Source: Flavobacterium sp. (GTDB taxonomy: Bacteria > Bacteroidota > Bacteroidia > Flavobacteriales > Flavobacteriaceae). Taken from it: 64,000 bases of DNA. Under the pieces are notes generated by a model that was not told where the DNA came from, made no database searches, and saw nothing but the letters and a program-made list of their open reading frames with translations. The DNA is taken from the NCBI RefSeq assembly GCF_030146175.1, contig NZ_JASLCE010000040.1, positions 10,706-74,705 on the forward strand, in the 5' to 3' direction. Below, one piece after another: positions 52,317-60,618 of this stretch (position 1 is the first letter of the stretch; each line of letters opens with the position of its first letter). A program made the translations under genes and the position numbers.

Positions 52317-52335
52317 TAGCCTTTGTAACAAAATT

Positions 52336-54249
52336 ATGCTAAATATACACAATTTATCGGTTTCTTTCGGGGGAACGTACCTGTTTGAGGAAGTTACTTT
52401 CCGACTGGGAGCGGGGGATCGCGTTGGGCTTGTTGGAAAGAACGGAGCCGGAAAATCGACCATGCTCAAAATCCTATCGCGGGAATTAGGCCCCGATTCT
52501 GGAAGTATAGCTACAGAAAAAGAAGTAAAACTTGGTTTTCTAAAGCAGGACATCGACTTTGTAAAAGGAAGAACCGTTCTGGAGGAAGCCTATCAGGCTT
52601 TTGAGGATATAAAAAACGCAGAGCTAAAGATGGAAGAAATCAACCATCAGTTAGTGACGCGTACCGATTATGAAAGTGAAAGCTATTCGGAACTTATCGA
52701 ACAGTTAAGCGATGTAACACATCATTACGAAATATTAGGCGGTTATAACTATGTGGGCGATACCGAAAAAGTATTGTTGGGATTGGGTTTTAAACGCGAC
52801 GATTTTGATCAGCTAACGGATACCTTTTCCGGTGGATGGCGGATGCGTATCGAATTGGCCAAATTATTATTGCAAACAAACGACATATTATTACTGGATG
52901 AGCCTACGAACCACTTGGATATCGAGAGTATCATCTGGTTGGAAAGTTTCCTTCGAAACTTCCCGGGTGTAGTCGTTATTGTTTCGCACGATAAAATGTT
53001 TTTGGATAATGTAACCAATCGTACCATTGAAATTTCATTAGGGAAAATATACGACTTCAGTAAGCCTTATTCGGAATACCTGATTCAACGTCAGGAAATC
53101 CGTGAAAAGCAGTTGGCTACGCAAAAAAATCAGGCTAAAAAGATTGAAGAAACGGAAAAACTAATTGAAAAATTCCGGGCCAAAGCCTCAAAAGCTTCCA
53201 TGGCGCAATCGTTGATCAAAAAGCTGGATAAGGTAGAACGCATCGAAGTTGACGAAGATGATAACTCGGTAATGAGTATTTCATTTCCGGTATCTATTAC
53301 ACCGGGTCGTGTAGTGGTTGAAGCCGAGCACGTGACCAAAAGTTACGATGAGAAAACCATCTTAAAAGAGATTTCGTTATTGGTCGAGCGTGGTAGTAAA
53401 ATCGCATTTGTCGGACAAAACGGTCAGGGGAAATCGACTTTTATTAAAGCGATTGTGAATGAATTCGAATACGAAGGAACCATCAAACTCGGACATAACG
53501 TACAATTGGGGTATTTTGCGCAAAATCAGGCCGAATATCTGGATGGCGAGAAAACCCTTCTGGATACCATGATCGAAGCGGCAACGGACAGCAATCGTTC
53601 GAAAGTACGCGATATGTTGGGCGCCTTCTTATTCCGCGGTGATGATGTCGAGAAAAAAGTAAAAGTACTGTCAGGAGGAGAACGCAACCGATTGGCGCTT
53701 TGTAAGCTGTTATTACAACCGATTAACGTGTTGGTAATGGATGAGCCTACAAACCACCTTGATATCAAGTCTAAGAACGTTTTAAAGGCCGCTTTACAGA
53801 AATTCGAAGGAACCTTGTTACTGGTATCCCACGACCGTGATTTCTTACAGGGAATGGCGAATATCGTTTATGAATTCAAAGATCAGAAGATACGGGAATA
53901 CCTGGGGGATATTAATTTCTTCTTAGAACAGCGTAATGTACAAAACATGCGTGATGTAGAGAAGAAAGACGTTGCCAAAGAAACGGTGGTACAAAAAGAC
54001 AATAAAGCCCTTTCGTATGAAGAGCAAAAGAAACAAAAAGCCCTTCAGAACAAGCTGAGTAAAATTGAAAGTCAGGTTCAGGAACTGGAAAAAGAAATCC
54101 GAAAAGACGATAAAGCGCTGGCAGAACACTACGAAAAACTAATGCAGGATGCGTCTTTTTTTACAGCCTATGAAAAGAAGAAAAAAGAATTAGAACAGCT
54201 TTTGGAAGAATGGGAAAATGTTCAGGAAGAAATAGAAAGCAATAGCTAG
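52336..54249 (+). CDS. ABC-F family ATPase
   Basis: A 637-residue soluble protein with two ATPase domains and no membrane part, the ABC-F layout of translation factors that act on the ribosome. Domain 1: Walker A GKNGAGKST, signature FSGGWRMRIELA, Walker B ILLLDEPTNHLD. Domain 2: Walker A GQNGQGKST, signature LSGGERNRLALC, Walker B VLVMDEPTNHLD. A charged linker lies between and a coiled coil ends the protein. The start at 52336 (MLNIHNLSVSF) is the family start; the upstream open frame lies in the divergent DUF983 gene. Confidence 0.93.
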   Translation: MLNIHNLSVSFGGTYLFEEVTFRLGAGDRVGLVGKNGAGKSTMLKILSRELGPDSGSIATEKEVKLGFLKQDIDFVKGRTVLEEAYQAFEDIKNAELKMEEINHQLVTRTDYESESYSELIEQLSDVTHHYEILGGYNYVGDTEKVLLGLGFKRDDFDQLTDTFSGGWRMRIELAKLLLQTNDILLLDEPTNHLDIESIIWLESFLRNFPGVVVIVSHDKMFLDNVTNRTIEISLGKIYDFSKPYSEYLIQRQEIREKQLATQKNQAKKIEETEKLIEKFRAKASKASMAQSLIKKLDKVERIEVDEDDNSVMSISFPVSITPGRVVVEAEHVTKSYDEKTILKEISLLVERGSKIAFVGQNGQGKSTFIKAIVNEFEYEGTIKLGHNVQLGYFAQNQAEYLDGEKTLLDTMIEAATDSNRSKVRDMLGAFLFRGDDVEKKVKVLSGGERNRLALCKLLLQPINVLVMDEPTNHLDIKSKNVLKAALQKFEGTLLLVSHDRDFLQGMANIVYEFKDQKIREYLGDINFFLEQRNVQNMRDVEKKDVAKETVVQKDNKALSYEEQKKQKALQNKLSKIESQVQELEKEIRKDDKALAEHYEKLMQDASFFTAYEKKKKELEQLLEEWENVQEEIESNS

Positions 54250-54256
54250 AAATAGA

Positions 54257-54286
54257 AAAAGAGTGGTTTATAGCCGCTCTTTTTTA
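54257..54286. terminator. Bidirectional terminator
   Basis: The stem AAAAGAGTGG / CCGCTCTTTT (one G-T pair) with a 7-base loop lies between the converging ABC-F gene and the gene ending at 54284; its T tract includes that stop codon. Confidence 0.75.
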
Positions 54287-55453
54287 TTTAAACGGATTGC
54301 GTTCCTGCCAAAGGGTTTCCGGTTCCAGTGAACGGAATAGTTTTGAAATATAACGGTTGATAAAAGCATTCTCGTGCTGAATATAGCCAAACATTTCCTG
54401 CGGTTTTGCACCTACCGAACTCTTGATTTCAAGAGCTGTACGGGCAAAAACAATCTTCGTATAGCCTTTGTTTACCGAATAGCCAACCATATCGTAAAGC
54501 ATATTCAGATACAGCATCTTTTCCCGTTGGTGTTCGTCATCATATCCCAGAAAATACGTGTCGATGGTTGAGCCGTTTTTTATCAGTGTATTAAAACCGA
54601 TCAGTTTATTATCCAGAAAATAACCGTAAAATAAAAACCGATCACCCAATAATTTCTTGAGCTTAAAAAAATGATTTTCGGCCAGGAAAAAAGTATTAAA
54701 AGGCGCATTACGCGCTACATTCTGATACAAACAATGAATGGTGTCGGAATGCTTTTGGATGTCATCCAGACTAAACTTTTGTTTCACAATGTCTGTTGCC
54801 TTTTTTCGCGCTCTTTTGTATTGATCCCGGTATTTTTTTGTTAGTGCCTCTACATAATCCGTTTCGTGATGCCAGTTTTCCGGGATGTTAAAAAGCATAT
54901 TGGGTTGAGTGGTAAACCGGTAAAATGAAGCAAATTCGGGAATCGCAAAAGAAGCGGTATCGTATTCGGAAAAATCCTTAAAAACGGTCAAATGGATCTT
55001 TGTTTTTTGTTTTCGGAAGTGTTCCTTTAATGCTTTTGTAGCCTGTAATAATAGTGTAATGGCTTGCGACGGTTCCATTTTTTCGTTTAAAACAAAAGCA
55101 TTCTGACCGGTAAGCATGTTGTTTCCGATAAAGAGCACATGCGCACTAAAGTTTCGGAACACAAAATTGCGGGCCGATGTTTTAAAACAGTTATCCCTTT
55201 CGCCAAACGATTCGACTTTGTTTAAATCCAAAAACTGCGATAAGGCAATTCCGCATAATTCGTCTTGTTGGTATAGGCCGATATAATGACAAACCATATT
55301 GGCAGGAGCCGATTTTTCCAGAACGGTACTATACGCTTTGCTAAGAAAAATATTAGAAACAGCGATATCGTCCCAATTTTCGGGGAGTTCGCTGGCAGTA
55401 GTATAAATTTTATAGGTAAAGTCTGTTATCACAAAAAATGAATCGCTCCACAA
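54284..55453 (-). CDS. GNAT-fold protein (BioF2/FemAB-like)
   Basis: A 389-residue cytoplasmic protein whose C-terminal half looks like the acetyltransferase fold of the BioF2/FemAB-like group (LTKKYRDQYKRARKKATDI, then GYFLDNKLIGFNTLIKNGST and DTYFLGYDDEHQREKMLYLN, LYDMVGYSVNKGYTKIVFAR). Related proteins transfer acyl or aminoacyl groups; the substrate here is unknown. A GTG start 7 codons downstream (ITDFTYKIY) is an alternative. It is monocistronic. Confidence 0.65.
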   Translation of the reverse strand: MWSDSFFVITDFTYKIYTTASELPENWDDIAVSNIFLSKAYSTVLEKSAPANMVCHYIGLYQQDELCGIALSQFLDLNKVESFGERDNCFKTSARNFVFRNFSAHVLFIGNNMLTGQNAFVLNEKMEPSQAITLLLQATKALKEHFRKQKTKIHLTVFKDFSEYDTASFAIPEFASFYRFTTQPNMLFNIPENWHHETDYVEALTKKYRDQYKRARKKATDIVKQKFSLDDIQKHSDTIHCLYQNVARNAPFNTFFLAENHFFKLKKLLGDRFLFYGYFLDNKLIGFNTLIKNGSTIDTYFLGYDDEHQREKMLYLNMLYDMVGYSVNKGYTKIVFARTALEIKSSVGAKPQEMFGYIQHENAFINRYISKLFRSLEPETLWQERNPFK

Positions 55454-55499
55454 ATGTAGAGCGATTAGTATATAAATAAGTGTTAAAAGATAAAATTTT

Positions 55500-55982
55500 C
55501 TATTTCATAGCACAAATTATTCCTCCCATAATCATACAGCTAACGACCCAGAAACCACCGGCAATCAGCGTATATTTCCAGGATCTGCGTTCAAAAAGGG
55601 CGCCGGTTCCTACTACAGGTAAGGCAAAAAATAAGCCGGCAAAAAAGCCGTGTAACATTCCGTGTTTAAAAGTGCGGAAAGCATCCCCGTAATCGGTCAT
55701 AAAGGCTTGGTACGATGGTTTGGCTACTGAAGGATCGCCGCCTATCATTCCTAAAGCTCCGAATTGGTGAATCGTTAGCATCTGAAGGATAAAAGAAATA
55801 AAGAAAGCATAGACAATAGCCATTCCGAATATAACAGCCATATTGCCTGTTTTTACTTGCTCTTCTGTTAAATGGGCTTCTTTCATCCAAATGGTACCGA
55901 AAACTTTCGGATTATACCATATAAATCCAACTACCAAAGTAGATAATGCGGCTAATAGTAGCGCTAAAAAGTTAATTTCCAT
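55500..55982 (-). CDS. DUF1761 membrane protein
   Basis: A 160-residue protein with four membrane helices and the DUF1761 features: an N-terminal FLALLLAALSTLVVGFIWYNP, a central HQFGALG and the C-terminal AGGFWVVSCMIMGGIICA. The function is unknown. It stands alone, with a 1.1-kb non-coding region upstream. Confidence 0.82.
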   Translation of the reverse strand: MEINFLALLLAALSTLVVGFIWYNPKVFGTIWMKEAHLTEEQVKTGNMAVIFGMAIVYAFFISFILQMLTIHQFGALGMIGGDPSVAKPSYQAFMTDYGDAFRTFKHGMLHGFFAGLFFALPVVGTGALFERRSWKYTLIAGGFWVVSCMIMGGIICAMK

Positions 55983-56425
55983 AATTTTTTGTTTTTTGTT
56001 GTATAAATGTATAAAAATTAACAGTGTCTTTTTGTTTTTTATTTTAAATCATTTTTTATACTGAAAATAGAATATTTTAATTGCTTTTCAAGTATTCTGT
56101 GAATTCAAAAAATAGCATACGCAAACCCACTCAAAAAATAATAAATAATAAATTTAAATTGTTGATTTTTAGTATTTTATAATTTTTTTTATTCTTGTGT
56201 ATAGCTGCGTAGTCGATTTTTTCTTTCGTTGTTTTTTTTGCGGTTACTTTGCCTTGTGAATGATTCAGAAATTGACTGGAATACAAATATTAAAGTCGAT
56301 TTCAGAAGCTTTTAAAGCGTTAAAAATAGTGACAATCTTTATTTAAGATTTGTGTCCGATTGAAGAGAAAATGTCCTATTAAGGATCAATTATTAGCTTA
56401 ATTATTTTTTCATAATTACTTAAAA
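55983..56425. other. AT-rich non-coding stretch upstream of the repeat array
   Basis: No coding frame, hairpin terminator or clear promoter was found. The stretch is very AT-rich with T runs (about 56030-56200). It carries the promoter of the DUF1761 gene by default. Confidence 0.5.
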
Positions 56426-56532
56426 ATAAAGTTTTTTGGGGTTAAACAGTTGTTAATGAGACACCCGTTGTATTCTTGGAATTGATTGGGGGAGTTAGTT
56501 TTAAAGATTAGGGTGTCTCTTAACTATTTAAG
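56426..56532. repeat. Structured repeat, copy 1 of 3
   Basis: It opens with a 30-base block identical in all copies (ends GGGGTTAAACAGTTGTTA), followed by the arm GAGACACCC, a conserved centre (GGGGGAGTTAGTTTTAA) and the complementary arm GGGTGTCTC, with outer pairing AGTT/AACT. Distance to copy 2 is 161 bases. Confidence 0.9.
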
Positions 56533-56586
56533 CTCATTTTGCTAATGATTAGGAATATAGTTTAGTAGTTTTTATAAATTATTTGA

Positions 56587-56693
56587 ATAAAGTTTTTTGG
56601 GGTTAAACAGTTGTTAGAGAAACATCCATTACAGTCTTGAAATTAATTGGGGGAGTTAGTTTTAAAGATAGGATGTCTCTCAACTGTTTTAAG
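56587..56693. repeat. Structured repeat, copy 2 of 3
   Basis: Same 30-base opening block. The inner arms are ACATCC and GGATGT instead of ACACCC and GGGTGT in copy 1, so a C-G pair became T-A. The outer arms CAGTTG and CAACTG pair perfectly here. It begins exactly 161 bases after copy 1. Confidence 0.9.
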
Positions 56694-56747
56694 TCGGGAA
56701 GGTGCTTTAAAAAAATACAACATAATTGTTTATATCAATTATTTAAG

Positions 56748-56851
56748 ATAAAGTTTTTTGGGGTTAAACAGTTGTTAAAGAGGCATCCTTTATAGTCTTA
56801 AAATTAATTGGGGGGTTAGTTTTAAGACAGGATGTCTCTTAACTATTTTAG
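56748..56851. repeat. Structured repeat, copy 3 of 3
   Basis: Same 30-base opening block, inner arms GCATCC and GGATGT, and the conserved centre with one G fewer. It begins 161 bases after copy 2. Its last bases include the stop codon of the DUF1801 remnant on the minus strand. Confidence 0.9.
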
Positions 56852-57015
56852 TTTACAATGATTTTGATCTATCAAAAATATAGGTATACCATAGCTGATT
56901 GCCTCTTCTGCTTTCGGAAGGATTTCTTGAATGCTATTGCGAAGCTGTTTCAGCAGTGTCTGCGTTTTTTCAGGAAAGCTATTAATATAATGATCAATTT
57001 CGATGTCGTTTTCAT
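56843..57015 (-). pseudogene. DUF1801 gene remnant, frameshifted and truncated
   Basis: On the minus strand the frame reads IDHYINSFPEKTQTLLKQLR, NSIQEILPKAEEAISYGIPI, which is the N-terminal half of DUF1801 proteins. A start ATGAAAACGACATCG (MKTTS) lies at 57015 but in another frame; one added base after it would join the two. After GIPIF the similarity stops and the frame ends at 56843 inside repeat copy 3, so the C-terminal half is gone. It lies between the response regulator and the repeat array. Confidence 0.65.
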
Positions 57016-57057
57016 AATCAAAACTTTAAAGGAAAGGAGTATAACGCTACAATTCTT

Positions 57058-57693
57058 TTACAGAAACCTATATTCAACAGCCATTTTAATGAGCTCCGCA
57101 ACATTTTTAGCACCAAATTTTTGAAGAAGATTACGACGATGGGTTTCAACGGTAAGCGGACTTACAAATAATTCATCGGCTATGGTAACGGTGGTTGCAC
57201 CATTAGCGATTTTTTGTAAGATCTGTTTTTCTCTTTTTGTCAATACAGGAATGGCTTTCCATTCGTTTTGGGATGGTTTCATCATGATCTCCTTTGCTTC
57301 TTTGCTAAAAGCCAATTTCCCCTCTAAAGCTTCCGAAATACAGTTTAGTAACTCATTGGCATCAGCATTTTTTAGTACATAACCACCAGCTCCGTTTTGA
57401 AGTAGTTGCATCATAATACTTCGTTCCGCCTGATTACTCAGCCCTAAAATAACCGTTTCAGGTGTTTTTTTCTTAATGATTTTACAAAGTTCAATCCCGT
57501 GGTAGTCGGGAAGCATAATGTCGAGTAATACAATATCCACTTGATTATTTTCCAGAAAATCGAGAAATGACTGGCCATTAGTAAAACTAACGGCAGTTAT
57601 GCGGGAATCGCTTTTTAATAGCGTCTTTAGACCTTCGATCACAATTGGATGATCATCTACAATAGCCAGAATAATTTTTGAAGAGTCAGACAT
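57058..57693 (-). CDS. NarL/LuxR-type response regulator
   Basis: A 211-residue response regulator. The receiver domain (about 6-125) has the acidic pocket IVDDH, the phosphorylation site Asp58 (DIVLLDIMLPD) and Lys about 109 (GYVLKNAD). The C-terminal LuxR-type helix-turn-helix (about 150-205) reads LTKREKQILQKIANGATTVT, IADELFVSPLTVETHRRNLL. Its gene overlaps the histidine kinase gene by 8 bases, so they are a cognate pair. Targets are unknown; the structured repeats beyond its 3' end are one place to look. Confidence 0.92.
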   Translation of the reverse strand: MSDSSKIILAIVDDHPIVIEGLKTLLKSDSRITAVSFTNGQSFLDFLENNQVDIVLLDIMLPDYHGIELCKIIKKKTPETVILGLSNQAERSIMMQLLQNGAGGYVLKNADANELLNCISEALEGKLAFSKEAKEIMMKPSQNEWKAIPVLTKREKQILQKIANGATTVTIADELFVSPLTVETHRRNLLQKFGAKNVAELIKMAVEYRFL

Positions 57694-59698
57694 GTAATTC
57701 GATGTTTATTGTGGTTCCTTCGCCAGGAGCCGAATGAAGTTCAACCGTTCCGTTTAGATATTTTGCCCGATTTTGAATATTGGTAACTCCAATTCCTTTT
57801 TTCTGTTCCAGAATACTTTTGTCAAAACCGGTGCCATCGTCTTCTACTGTGATAAAGAACGTTTTCTCATTTTGACTGCATTGTACCATAATGTTTCCGG
57901 CATTTGCGTGACGAATGGCATTGGATAGTGCCTCCTGAATAATACGATAAATAATTACCTGAGTGGCGATTTCCATTTCGGGATCAATATTAAAAGACTC
58001 GTAACTGATGGAGCTATCCTGAGATTCGAGAGATTCACATAGGTCTTTTAAGGCTGTTTCTAAGCCAAATCGGAGCAATGTTTCCGGCATCATATTACGG
58101 GCAATACGACGCAATTCGGTAACAGCATTGTCGAGTTGACCGATGATTTTTTGAATTTCTACCGGATTCGGATTTTTTTTAGTATCGCTCATTTCACCGG
58201 ATAGTTTTATTTTGATTCCGGCAAGCATTCCCCCTAAGCCGTCATGAAGGTCACGGGCTACTCTTCGACGTTCCCGCTCTTCGCCTTCCAACATGGCTTC
58301 TGTCGTGGATAAAAGTTGTTGTTGATGTAACTCTTTTAACTGTTGCTGGTGATTGATTTCTTTTTGTTCCGATAGTTTTTTCTGATTCCGATAGAAAGCA
58401 AAAGCTAATACGGCAATCGCCAGAAAAAATAAGGCTGATGCACCGAGCAAACTGCTAAAAAGTCGGTTGTTACGGGCTGCGAGGTCTGCTTCTTTTTTAT
58501 CGGTTTCCAAAGCTGTGATTTTTTTCTGGTTTTCAGCATTTTGAAATTGGACTTCCAGTTCGTTGATTTTTTCTTTGAGTTTACTGTTATTAATACTGTC
58601 GCTTAGCTGACTGTACTTTGTTTGCCATTGATAGGCTTCTTTCAGATTCCCCATTTTTTCATTAACAGAGGCCAATTGGGTATAAAACATTTTCCGATTG
58701 TTTACTTCGGTCGCCAGATTCCCCTCTTTTAAAAGCTTTAATAAAAGATCCCGGGCATTTTTATATTCTTCCAATTGCAGGTAAATATCATACTTTCTGA
58801 AAGTAAGCATTTGGAGTAAGGTGGATTGGTTTAGGCTTTGAGCGAGAACAATTCCTTTATCGAGACTTTTAATAGCGTTGTTAAAGTAGCCTTTCGAAAT
58901 AAGATACAAGCCTTCGTTATAGTAATAATAGGGGTACTGTGTCGATTCTTTATGCGGTTCCAAAATGACTTTGGCCTTATCCAACATTATTTTGGCCGTT
59001 TCATTATCGCCTTTATAAATAAAATTACTCACCGCACCGAGGTAGGCAAGCATGAGTTCGGAAGATCCCGGCTTATTTTTTTCGAGTAAACCGATTGCTT
59101 TTTTGTTATAGGCTTCCGCTTTATCAAACTGAGCATTATACATAAAAAGGGTTCCCAGTTGCGAATAATAATGCGCCATTTTTTCGGATTTACCAGACTG
59201 TTGCGCCAGTGGAATTGATTTGTTTAACAGGATGTCGATTACAAATGAATCTCCTTTTTTGTTACGTTGAAGAATAGCATAGTTGTACCAGGCTGCAGCT
59301 GCAGTTTCATAACTGGCGGCTGTTCGGAATGCCGTTAGTTTTTGAGTGGCTTTGCGTAGTGATAATTGTGCTTTTTCCGGATTGATTGCCGAAAGATGTT
59401 GTCCTTCATAAAAAAAATACAAAGCATTTAGATAGGAATTCTTAGCGGCCAGTTGTTTGCCTTTGGTCAGGAACATCCGACTTTTAACGGTGTCTTTGGC
59501 TCGCCAGTAATCGGAAAGCAAAAAACTGGCATTGGCTTTAATACTATCGACGGATCTGGAATAAACAATCTGATGAAGACTATCAGCATAGGTTTTTTCA
59601 TTAACGGGTAATAACTGTTGTGCCGTAACGGAAAATAAAAAACCGTGTAGTATAAAGAATAGCCATAATAGTCTACGGGGAACTAGGAACCGTTGCAT
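57686..59698 (-). CDS. TPR-containing sensor histidine kinase (HisKA_3 type)
   Basis: A 670-residue sensor kinase. Signal/export segment (RRLLWLFFILHGFLFSVTAQ), a periplasmic region of TPR repeats (about 60-390, for example FDKAEAYNKKAIGLLEKNKP), one membrane helix (FSSLLGASALFFLAIAVLAF), a HisKA_3 domain with the phospho-histidine in RRRVARDLHDGLGGMLAG, and a HATPase_c domain (EALSNAIRHANAG, VEDDGTGFD, GIGVTNIQNRAKYL). The start at 59698 (MQRFLVP) gives the signal peptide; the frame is open 36 codons further without one. Confidence 0.9.
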   Translation of the reverse strand: MQRFLVPRRLLWLFFILHGFLFSVTAQQLLPVNEKTYADSLHQIVYSRSVDSIKANASFLLSDYWRAKDTVKSRMFLTKGKQLAAKNSYLNALYFFYEGQHLSAINPEKAQLSLRKATQKLTAFRTAASYETAAAAWYNYAILQRNKKGDSFVIDILLNKSIPLAQQSGKSEKMAHYYSQLGTLFMYNAQFDKAEAYNKKAIGLLEKNKPGSSELMLAYLGAVSNFIYKGDNETAKIMLDKAKVILEPHKESTQYPYYYYNEGLYLISKGYFNNAIKSLDKGIVLAQSLNQSTLLQMLTFRKYDIYLQLEEYKNARDLLLKLLKEGNLATEVNNRKMFYTQLASVNEKMGNLKEAYQWQTKYSQLSDSINNSKLKEKINELEVQFQNAENQKKITALETDKKEADLAARNNRLFSSLLGASALFFLAIAVLAFAFYRNQKKLSEQKEINHQQQLKELHQQQLLSTTEAMLEGEERERRRVARDLHDGLGGMLAGIKIKLSGEMSDTKKNPNPVEIQKIIGQLDNAVTELRRIARNMMPETLLRFGLETALKDLCESLESQDSSISYESFNIDPEMEIATQVIIYRIIQEALSNAIRHANAGNIMVQCSQNEKTFFITVEDDGTGFDKSILEQKKGIGVTNIQNRAKYLNGTVELHSAPGEGTTINIELHV

Positions 59699-59864
59699 GG
59701 AATATATTAATTTTTTCGGATGATAAAATAAGAATTTTCCTCTAAAAACATTCTTTTTAAAGATATAAAATCCTTCAAAGATTGGAAAAACATCGCAAAA
59801 AGCCATGCAAAGGGAATAAAATACTGGAAAACCATTAGAAAAAAATACTCATTTTCTGCGATTG

Positions 59865-59892
59865 TTGCTGTTTTGACAGGAATCTAACTTTG
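59865..59892 (+). promoter_or_regulatory. Promoter of the 134-residue lipoprotein (TTG-N17-TAACTTTG)
   Basis: TTG at 59865-59867, a 17-base spacer and TAACTTTG at 59885-59892 match both boxes. The ATG is at 59932. Confidence 0.65.
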
Positions 59893-59931
59893 CTTCAGTA
59901 AAAGATTATAACCATTTAGACATTTTATATT

Positions 59932-60336
59932 ATGAGAAAGAAGATTTTAACGACGTTAGTATTGACCATGGCCTTCGGATTGATTTCTACATCGTGTAGC
60001 AGCGATGGAGACGGTTCAGGTAATGCAACAGGAGGAAGTAGCAAAATGGTACGTTATAAAGCAATTGCGTCCGATAATGCAAAAATTGATGTTATTGCCT
60101 ATACCAATGCACAAGGGGATATGACAACCCATACGGATATAAATGCAACTACATGGGAAAGTCCGGAAATCAGCATGCCGGCATCGGTACAAGCGATTTC
60201 GTTTGGAGGATCGGCTACTGTAGCGACACAGGGAGAAACAGGGACACTTAAAGTACAAATCATTGTTAATGGAGAAGTGGTAAAAGAAAACATATCAACC
60301 GGATCGGTTATGTCGGCTTCAACAACTTTGTATTAA
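59932..60336 (+). CDS. Small lipoprotein of unknown function
   Basis: A 134-residue lipoprotein with lipobox LISTSCSSDG followed by a Gly/Ser-rich linker. The rest is a beta-rich single domain (KMVRYKAIASDNAKIDVIAY, GETGTLKVQIIVNGEVVKE) that recalls small Ig-like or MmpS-like folds, but I cannot assign it. It is divergent from the histidine kinase and has its own good promoter. Confidence 0.65.
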   Translation: MRKKILTTLVLTMAFGLISTSCSSDGDGSGNATGGSSKMVRYKAIASDNAKIDVIAYTNAQGDMTTHTDINATTWESPEISMPASVQAISFGGSATVATQGETGTLKVQIIVNGEVVKENISTGSVMSASTTLY

Positions 60337-60536
60337 TTTAAAAGTATAAAGAATTTACAATAAGTATGTAATGACAACCGGGTTTCGTAATACTAGGCGA
60401 TCCCGGTTTACGAATTTCCATATCGTTGTTTTTAGAATAACTAATGTAAAACTGCTTTAAAAGCGTTTCAGTTATTTTTCCTGATTTAAACAAACGAGTA
60501 GGTTTCTAATACTTATAGATACGACCTAAATAACAA

Positions 60537-60576
60537 AATAACCTGCCAGATTTATTATTTTCTGACAGGTTATTTT
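60537..60576. terminator. Bidirectional terminator
   Basis: A 13-bp stem AATAACCTGCCAG / CTGACAGGTTATT (one mismatch) with a 12-base loop has A-rich and T-rich flanks. It serves the minus-strand gene ending at 60619 and possibly the plus-strand lipoprotein; a weaker dyad AACCGGG / CCCGGTT is at 60376-60412. Confidence 0.75.
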
Positions 60577-60618
60577 TATTGTATAAAAATGTTTTACAAG
60601 ATTTTTAAATAGTAGTAT

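Noticed and set aside
56426-56851. CRISPR array
   Set aside because: Units are over 100 bases, differ from each other, the spacers are not uniform unique sequences and no cas genes are near.
56858-57124. 88-codon plus-strand frame beyond the repeats
   Set aside because: The minus strand of the same DNA carries recognisable DUF1801 and response-regulator sequence, so this is a shadow.
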